Shown here in pieces: positions 12,604 through 17,740 of a DNA stretch of 17,740 nucleotides. Origin of the DNA: an uncultured Pseudomonadota bacterium (GTDB lineage: Bacteria > Pseudomonadota > Alphaproteobacteria > Rs-D84); assembly GCA_902776515.1 (NCBI GenBank), contig CACYQE010000018.1, positions 1 to 17,740 on the forward strand. Reading direction: 5' to 3'. The translations under genes were made by a program, and so were the position numbers. Position 1 is the first letter of the stretch; each line of letters starts with the position of its first letter. The notes under the pieces were generated by a model. That model was not told where the DNA came from and made no database searches. It saw only the letters and a program-made list of their open reading frames with translations.

Positions 12604-13617
12604 ATGTTCGATGATGTGATAGTTGTTTCTTCTGCGGCCAGTGCTTTTAATAATGCGGCCCTGGTTACGCCGGCATTTTTTTGGAATGCATTGTTGTGCA
12701 GTCCGTTATTTGTTGGAATCTATTTATTGGGAAAATCCTTTATCGCCAAGATGGGCTTTGGAAAATATGTTTCGGTGGAAAATGTGTCGTTTTGGGTTGT
12801 TGTTATAACAGCGATATGGGTTGTGTTGATGGGTGGAAATTATGGTGTATTGCGGGATAAAGTATCTTTGTTACCGTGGGTTACCGCGATGATTTTGTTT
12901 GTTGCGTCAATATTTGTCGGAATTAAAACAAGAAATGTTAAAATTCCGGTTTGGTATGGGGGGGCGGATGCATCAAATAAACGTAAATGGTTGGTGAATA
13001 TTTTGTCTGGTTTGGTAATTTTGTTGCCTGTGGCATTAAGCGATACTTTGAATTGGTGGGGACCTGTTTTGCAGGTTTGTGCTGTTTTGGTTGGTTTGGG
13101 GCTTGGCCGTTACACCGGTCGTCAAATGCGTATTTTGCCCAGTTCGCTGTTGGTTATGGGGGCAACAGTTGTCGGCTTGTTGATGCAGCCAGAATATTTT
13201 CGTTTTGCCCAATTGGGAAATTTAACATTGATACATTTGTTGTGGGTTTTGTTAACCGGGTTCTTTGCTGTCGCCACTGTTATGGTTTATATGGTGAATC
13301 CACGCAATCGTGTTCATCAGAGTGCGTATGTTAAGTTAAAGTGGTTATTACGTTTTACAACTTTGTTTGGTGTTGTGTTGTTCGCTTTGACCGAGGCTGT
13401 TCCTGTTTTCTTGTTTGCTGTATTTTCTGTTACATTGTTGTTTGGTTTGTCGGTATGGCATTCAGAAAGCAAAAAGTCGGGTGTTGTTGATGGGTTGTTT
13501 GCATGGACGGTTACATTGTTTGGTGTTTTGATAAATGTTCCAACTGTAACAGCAATGGGGATTTTGTTGTTGGCAATGCATCCGTTCAAATTACGTGATG
13601 CAAAATACTTGTTATAA
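12604..13617 (+). CDS. Polytopic inner-membrane protein of unknown function
   Basis: 338 residues, mostly hydrophobic, with about nine or ten membrane segments, for example FWVVVITAIWVVLMGG, LLPWVTAMILFVASIFVG, SLLVMGATVVGLLM, LIHLLWVLLTGFFAVATVMVYM and LFGVVLFALTEAVPVFLFAVF. Loops are short and basic on one side (TRNVKIP, ASNKRKW). I do not recognise a family. The start ATG at 12604 has AAAGG about 8 nt upstream; the open frame extends further 5' but through the divergent methyltransferase gene, with no hydrophobic pattern. It lies 84 nt upstream of lpxA on the same strand, so a role in the envelope is plausible but unproven. Confidence 0.8.
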   Translation: MFDDVIVVSSAASAFNNAALVTPAFFWNALLCSPLFVGIYLLGKSFIAKMGFGKYVSVENVSFWVVVITAIWVVLMGGNYGVLRDKVSLLPWVTAMILFVASIFVGIKTRNVKIPVWYGGADASNKRKWLVNILSGLVILLPVALSDTLNWWGPVLQVCAVLVGLGLGRYTGRQMRILPSSLLVMGATVVGLLMQPEYFRFAQLGNLTLIHLLWVLLTGFFAVATVMVYMVNPRNRVHQSAYVKLKWLLRFTTLFGVVLFALTEAVPVFLFAVFSVTLLFGLSVWHSESKKSGVVDGLFAWTVTLFGVLINVPTVTAMGILLLAMHPFKLRDAKYLL

Positions 13618-13618
13618 T
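13591..13618 (+). promoter_or_regulatory. Possible promoter of lpxA-lpxB
   Basis: TATAAT (13613-13618) overlaps the stop of the membrane-protein gene, with TTACGT (13591-13596) 16 nt upstream. It is 83 nt before the lpxA ATG. The -10 is perfect, the -35 poor. Confidence 0.35.
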
Positions 13619-13701
13619 TTGTTATATTTATTGAATATGAATTTCGCATCGTATGGTGTAGTATCTGACAAGACTTAAATTAAAAGATAAATGGAATAGT
13701 T

Positions 13702-14505
13702 ATGACAGAAATACACCCAAGTGCGATTGTTCATCCAAATGCCAAATTGGGCCAGGATTGCAAAATAGGACCGTTTTGTACGGTTGGGCCTGATGTCGTT
13801 TTGGGCGATCGTGTTGAATTAGTTTCCAGTGTCGTTATTGATGGGAAAACGACTGTTGGTGATGATTCTATTATTTACCCCTTTGCTGTCCTTGGCGTTA
13901 TGAGCCAAGATTTAAAATGGCAGGATGAATCCGCAATGACCGGTGTCCGTATTGGCAAGCGTTGTCGTATTCGTGAATATGTTACGATTCATTCTGGGAC
14001 ACCTGCATCTGATGGAACGGTTATTGGCGATGATTGCCAGATTATGGTTAACGCCCATGTTGGTCATGATTGTAAAATTGGTAATAATGTTGTTATGTCC
14101 AATTTGGTTCAGGTTGCTGGTCACGTTGAGATTGAAGATAACGCTATTTTGTCTGGTGGCGTAATGGTTTTACAGTTTTCGCGTATTGGATGCTATGCCT
14201 TTATCGCGGGTATGACCGGTGTTACCAGTGATATTTTGCCGTATGCCATATACGAAGGCACACCGCGTGCGGTATATCGCACAATCAATCGTGTTGGTCT
14301 GATGCGTCATGGGTTTACTAACGAAGATATGCACGCAATACACAGCGTATATTATGCGGTGTATCGTGAAACCGATGGCACTGTTGCCGAACGTTTGGCA
14401 CGTGTTCGCAAGGAAGTAAAAAACAACAAATACGCAATGGATGCGATTGACTTTATTGAAAATCGTTCGAAACGTGGAATTAATACATCGGCACATGCGG
14501 AATAA
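13702..14505 (+). CDS. lpxA: UDP-N-acetylglucosamine O-acyltransferase (lipid A step 1)
   Basis: LpxA transfers a 3-hydroxyacyl chain from acyl-carrier protein to UDP-GlcNAc in the cytoplasm. The protein (267 residues) is a left-handed beta-helix of hexapeptide repeats (IHPSAIV, AKLGQDCKIGPFCTVGP, ...) with a helical C-terminus. Aligning to E. coli with an offset of three, the catalytic His125 is His122 (HVGHD) and His122 and His144 are kept as His119 and His141. E. coli His160 (HQF) is Leu157 (VLQF). Gly170 matches E. coli Gly173, the residue linked to a C14 hydroxyacyl preference. The ribosome binding site is weak (GGA). lpxB overlaps its end by 11 nt. Confidence 0.95.
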   Translation: MTEIHPSAIVHPNAKLGQDCKIGPFCTVGPDVVLGDRVELVSSVVIDGKTTVGDDSIIYPFAVLGVMSQDLKWQDESAMTGVRIGKRCRIREYVTIHSGTPASDGTVIGDDCQIMVNAHVGHDCKIGNNVVMSNLVQVAGHVEIEDNAILSGGVMVLQFSRIGCYAFIAGMTGVTSDILPYAIYEGTPRAVYRTINRVGLMRHGFTNEDMHAIHSVYYAVYRETDGTVAERLARVRKEVKNNKYAMDAIDFIENRSKRGINTSAHAE

Positions 14506-15640
14506 ACAACCAAAAATTTTTATAATTGCGGGTGAAGTATCCGGGGACTGTTTGGGTGCACGTGTGATGTGCAATTTGCCAGGTGTTGAATTTTGCGGAA
14601 TTGGTGGCACGGAAATGCAGGCATGTGGTTTAAAAAGTCTGTTTCCTTTGTCTGATTTATCCGTGATGGGTGTGACCGAGGTTTTGTTCCATGCACGAAC
14701 ATTACTACGCCGTATAAACCAGACTGTTGATGCAATCATCGCACAAAAGCCGGATATGGTTTTGACAATTGATTCACCAAGTTTTGCCCAATCTGTGATA
14801 AAAAAATTGCGTAAAAAACCAGATGGACGTAAATTGATTGATGCTGGGATGCGTTTCCATCATATTGTTGCCCCCCAGGTTTGGGCCTGGCGACCGGGGC
14901 GTGCAAAAAAATACGCCAAAACGTTTGATAAATTATATGCGTTTTTTGATTTTGAAGTCCCCTACTTTACTAAGTATGGTTTGGATACTGTTGCGGTTGG
15001 TCACCCGGTTGCAGAATCTTTGTTGGGAACATCAGTTCGACAGCAAAATACCGATGAAAAAATTATAGCGTTGATTCCAGGCAGCCGTATGAACGAAGTT
15101 CGTAAACTGATGCCGATTTTCAAAACGGTTACAGAAACCTTGTATTCGTGTGGATATTTGGGATATAAATTTGTGATACCAACGGTTGAAACAACGGAAA
15201 AATATGTGCGTGAACATATAAAGAATTGGGCGGTTAAACCTGAATTGGTTGATGGTAAAAATCGTTATGATTTATATCGCAAAACATACGTTGCAATCGC
15301 GGCCAGTGGAACGGTTTCTGTGGAATTGGCGATGTTACATGTTCCCGCGATAATTACATATAAAATGAATCCGATAACGGTATGGCTACTTAGTCGTTGC
15401 ATACGGGTTCGTTGGGTTTCGTTGGTAAACATATTGTTAAACCGTGGGGTATATCCTGAATGTTTGGGGGCGGATGCGAACGCTGAAACAATAGTGAATA
15501 CGTTTGATACGGTTGTTTTACCATCGAATCGTGCAAAAATGATATCCGAATTGGCGACTGCTGATAAAATGTGGATACGACCAAATGGTGCGGCCAGCAA
15601 GATTATCGCCGCTGATATTTTTAAAACCCTTCATTGCTAG
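14495..15640 (+). CDS. lpxB: Lipid-A-disaccharide synthase
   Basis: LpxB joins UDP-2,3-diacylglucosamine to lipid X to make the lipid A disaccharide at the inner membrane face. 381 residues, the usual length. Landmarks are AGEVSGD near the N-terminus (residues 12-18), GIGGTEM, SDLSVMG, the HHIVAPQVWAWRPGRAKK block, VGHPVAES, LIPGSRMNEV, and ASGTVSVELAMLHVPAI in the C-terminal nucleotide-binding part. The start is ATG 14495-14497, inside the 3' end of lpxA (11-nt overlap), because the AGEVSGD motif needs only this much N-terminus; translational coupling to lpxA is likely. lpxI or lpxH is not in the window. Confidence 0.95.
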   Translation: MRNKQPKIFIIAGEVSGDCLGARVMCNLPGVEFCGIGGTEMQACGLKSLFPLSDLSVMGVTEVLFHARTLLRRINQTVDAIIAQKPDMVLTIDSPSFAQSVIKKLRKKPDGRKLIDAGMRFHHIVAPQVWAWRPGRAKKYAKTFDKLYAFFDFEVPYFTKYGLDTVAVGHPVAESLLGTSVRQQNTDEKIIALIPGSRMNEVRKLMPIFKTVTETLYSCGYLGYKFVIPTVETTEKYVREHIKNWAVKPELVDGKNRYDLYRKTYVAIAASGTVSVELAMLHVPAIITYKMNPITVWLLSRCIRVRWVSLVNILLNRGVYPECLGADANAETIVNTFDTVVLPSNRAKMISELATADKMWIRPNGAASKIIAADIFKTLHC

Positions 15641-15700
15641 TTTTGTTTTCTGCGTGATAAACGCACACACATATAATACACTGTCGGAAAAAACTTATGG
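15641..15700. other. Convergent gap between lpxB and the Cys-rich gene
   Basis: A 60-nt gap between two converging genes. It holds a short TGCGT-GATAA-ACGCA hairpin (about 15651-15665), without a clear T run on plus; on the minus strand it is followed by an A-rich stretch. It is a weak terminator candidate at best. Confidence 0.3.
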
Positions 15701-17740
15701 TTACTGGGATGCGTTTAACCCGTATGGGGTGTTGTCTGGCGTTGGAATTCCTGGGATTGTAACCCGATCGGTTATAACATCTATTCCTGCCTTACACCAT
15801 TGTATATCGGTTTCCGGATAAAAGAGTCGTGCAGAAACATTATCAGGACATTGTGCAGAACTATTATCCGAATTATAAGGAAAATATGCTGAACATTTTG
15901 ATGAAGTCCCATTCAGACTGCGGCGTGCACCATTTTGCCAACACGAACATATACCCCACGCATTAACATCAATATTTTCAACATAATTACGTGGACACAC
16001 ATATTCATAACAGTTATCGTTGTCGTCCTCAGAACAGGTACCACTATCAGTAGTAGATTCGCTCAGAACCCCCAGATATTCACTTGGGACCTTGTAATAA
16101 CAATAATCTTTATGGTAAGTATTATTAGAAGTATTATTAGACTCAATCTTTTTAAGTGTCACGTTAATATTTTGTGCTTCGACAAATCTGCCGTTCGCAT
16201 TCAAACATTGATTTTGCAGATTATCGACAATGTTATTATAAACCTCGGTCGCGATACCGACTGGACGGGTGCTACGATTTGTAAAGAGTCCAAAATCAAT
16301 GCGGTTAGGATTATCCGTATTAGGATTAGTCCTAACCCAACCATAACCATGTGCAACATCACTATTACCAGAGGTAGTATCATTGTTTACACTACTATAT
16401 GTGATTGAACCATACGATGGGTCAATTGTTCTTGTCGCAATAATACTGTCAAAACCACCAAATACTTTTTCTATTTGGGCACGGCAACTGGCTATTTCGG
16501 CAACCTCTTTCGCACATGGCGATTTATATTTTGGGATAGGGTTTTCGTCTTCATCTACCGTGTTCGTGTTAATACGATTTCCTCTTTCATCGTATTCATA
16601 TAAGCTAAACCAGTCAAGTGCCGTTTGGACAAGCGGTTCCCCCGCTTCGTCATCAGTGGTGTCCACGGTGTATGGTTGAAACAGACCACTGTACGGGTAA
16701 TAAAAGTTTTCGTAATTCGCACCGCCATATTTTGTAAAGCATTGTTGAACAACCGCACGGCACGCCGCCAAAGTGTCTGTTTCTTTTTGATTGTTAACAT
16801 ATTGTTCTACAAGTGTATTATTCTCATCGCCAAACAATTCGTTACAGCTTTGGATGTAATCGTTACACATATTTTGTGTTAATGTGATTTTATCCGGTAT
16901 CAAAGATGTTTCGGTTGTCCCATCAATTAAATCCTTCATCGCGGTGGTGATTGCGGCATTCCGGTCCGAATAGCACGCAGTTATTAAATCAAAGCATCCA
17001 TCACGTATAGTTTTAACCTTGGACTGTTGGGCATAATGAATGGCTAACAATGCCTTGTCCAGATATTCTGACCACACAGAATCCGCAATTTCAGAACATT
17101 TATCCAACGCATCTTTGGCAAACTTTTTTGTTTTGTTTTCAAAATTTGTTACAAACTTTGTGTTTTCCGGAACCAATGATAACCTTTGGTCTGTGGCGTT
17201 AACGTCATTAACGCTGTTTGAAAATTGTAAAAGTTTCCCAAGATTTGCAAAACCAACCACCCCGGCAATTGGTGCACCGGTTGTTACATCAATATATTCG
17301 CCATTGTCCAAACATTTATGGTAATCCGCACCGCAAACTTGTTCACTTAATACCGCGGCTTCAACGTTGCCAAGACACGCGGTAAAATCATCAGAGTTGT
17401 GTTTTTTACGGTTTTCAATACGTGCCAAATCCAACATAGCACTGCCTTCACGAACGGCGGCCTTTAATTCCTTTTGTTTGTTGACCAGTGCGGTTTGAAC
17501 AGTGTTGCAATCTTGTTCTATTGACATCAGGTATGCCGTGATCGCACGTTGCAATGCGGCATCAGAACAATCGGAACGGACGGCATTACGACAATTTGGA
17601 TAAACAGCACTGTATAACGTGGAACCATTGTATTGGGCAACAAGTTGGGCACTGTCGGTGATGCCAAAAGCGTTTGCGGTATCAAAAGAAATGTTAATGC
17701 TGTTTAAATCGGACATTTTTCCGCTGACGGTTGAATCTTC
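15701..17740 (-). CDS. Large Cys-rich, probably exported protein (5' end outside window)
   Basis: I do not recognise a family. The frame stays open for eight codons upstream of the first in-window ATG (17714-17716) to the window edge, so the true start and any signal peptide are probably outside; 679 codons are visible. The first two thirds are helical with repeated Cys pairs spaced C-x6-C: (residues from that ATG) 241/248, 284/291 and 319/326, the last two followed by [FY]G, and a looser pair at 401/411 also ending in FG. The last third is Asn/Ser/Thr-rich with a dense Cys cluster (CSEDDNDNCYEYVCP, CSCWQNG). Paired cysteines suggest disulfides, hence periplasm or cell exterior. It shares composition with the secreted protein at 2184-3674 but not obvious sequence. 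Confidence 0.75.
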   Translation of the reverse strand, partial: EDSTVSGKMSDLNSINISFDTANAFGITDSAQLVAQYNGSTLYSAVYPNCRNAVRSDCSDAALQRAITAYLMSIEQDCNTVQTALVNKQKELKAAVREGSAMLDLARIENRKKHNSDDFTACLGNVEAAVLSEQVCGADYHKCLDNGEYIDVTTGAPIAGVVGFANLGKLLQFSNSVNDVNATDQRLSLVPENTKFVTNFENKTKKFAKDALDKCSEIADSVWSEYLDKALLAIHYAQQSKVKTIRDGCFDLITACYSDRNAAITTAMKDLIDGTTETSLIPDKITLTQNMCNDYIQSCNELFGDENNTLVEQYVNNQKETDTLAACRAVVQQCFTKYGGANYENFYYPYSGLFQPYTVDTTDDEAGEPLVQTALDWFSLYEYDERGNRINTNTVDEDENPIPKYKSPCAKEVAEIASCRAQIEKVFGGFDSIIATRTIDPSYGSITYSSVNNDTTSGNSDVAHGYGWVRTNPNTDNPNRIDFGLFTNRSTRPVGIATEVYNNIVDNLQNQCLNANGRFVEAQNINVTLKKIESNNTSNNTYHKDYCYYKVPSEYLGVLSESTTDSGTCSEDDNDNCYEYVCPRNYVENIDVNAWGICSCWQNGARRSLNGTSSKCSAYFPYNSDNSSAQCPDNVSARLFYPETDIQWCKAGIDVITDRVTIPGIPTPDNTPYGLNASQ

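Noticed and set aside
14170..14739. 189-codon minus-strand frame opposite lpxA/lpxB
   Set aside because: It is the complement of two well-identified genes and shows no family features.
1..17740. tRNA, rRNA or riboswitch genes
   Set aside because: I looked for cloverleaf signatures and known leader motifs in the gaps and saw none.

Overview
The window reads as a piece of an alphaproteobacterial chromosome, probably from a host-associated or gut lineage with a fairly reduced, AT-leaning genome. This is inferred from the trigger factor, ribosomal S9/L13, LpxA/LpxB, RpiB and bactofilin sequences and from the many asparagine-rich secreted proteins; no 16S gene or other marker lies in the window to fix the taxonomy. 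Lipid A genes show a Gram-negative outer membrane.

Layout. 1-465 has no convincing gene: a short tandem repeat, then a gene-free stretch. 466-1788 is tig (minus), with its C-terminus broken by a frameshift. 1789-5280 is an accessory stretch: a Cys/Asn-rich secreted protein, a GIY-YIG endonuclease-like protein and a small lipoprotein, all on minus, separated by copies of a palindromic dispersed repeat of about 134 bp. 5281-6380 is the rplM-rpsI operon (minus), with rpsI frameshifted. 6436-8805 is leuS (plus), with an apparent in-frame internal loss. 8807-12563 is a tightly packed minus-strand operon: TrmN6-like methyltransferase, membrane-anchored M23 peptidase, bactofilin, RpiB and a helical-repeat protein. 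12604-15640 runs on plus: a polytopic membrane protein of unknown role, then lpxA and lpxB. 15701 to the window end is the 3' part of a large Cys-rich protein on minus.

How the genes work together. tig, rplM, rpsI and leuS serve translation and nascent-chain folding. M23 peptidase plus bactofilin is a known cell-envelope-shaping pairing. lpxA and lpxB are the first and a later committed step of lipid A synthesis. The two Cys-rich proteins and the lipoprotein are probably surface or secreted products.

Most notable: (i) three universally conserved genes (tig, rpsI, leuS) each carry a small internal loss, two of them frameshifting, which points either to assembly error or to real decay and needs read-level checking; (ii) a dispersed repeat family with 24-bp terminal inverted repeats, tetraloop hairpins and a compensatory base-pair change between copies; (iii) a His/Cys cluster inside trigger factor; (iv) an accessory lipoprotein behind a perfect-consensus promoter. 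I did not find a clear new defence or mobile system; the repeat family and the Cys-rich proteins are the best candidates for something undescribed.
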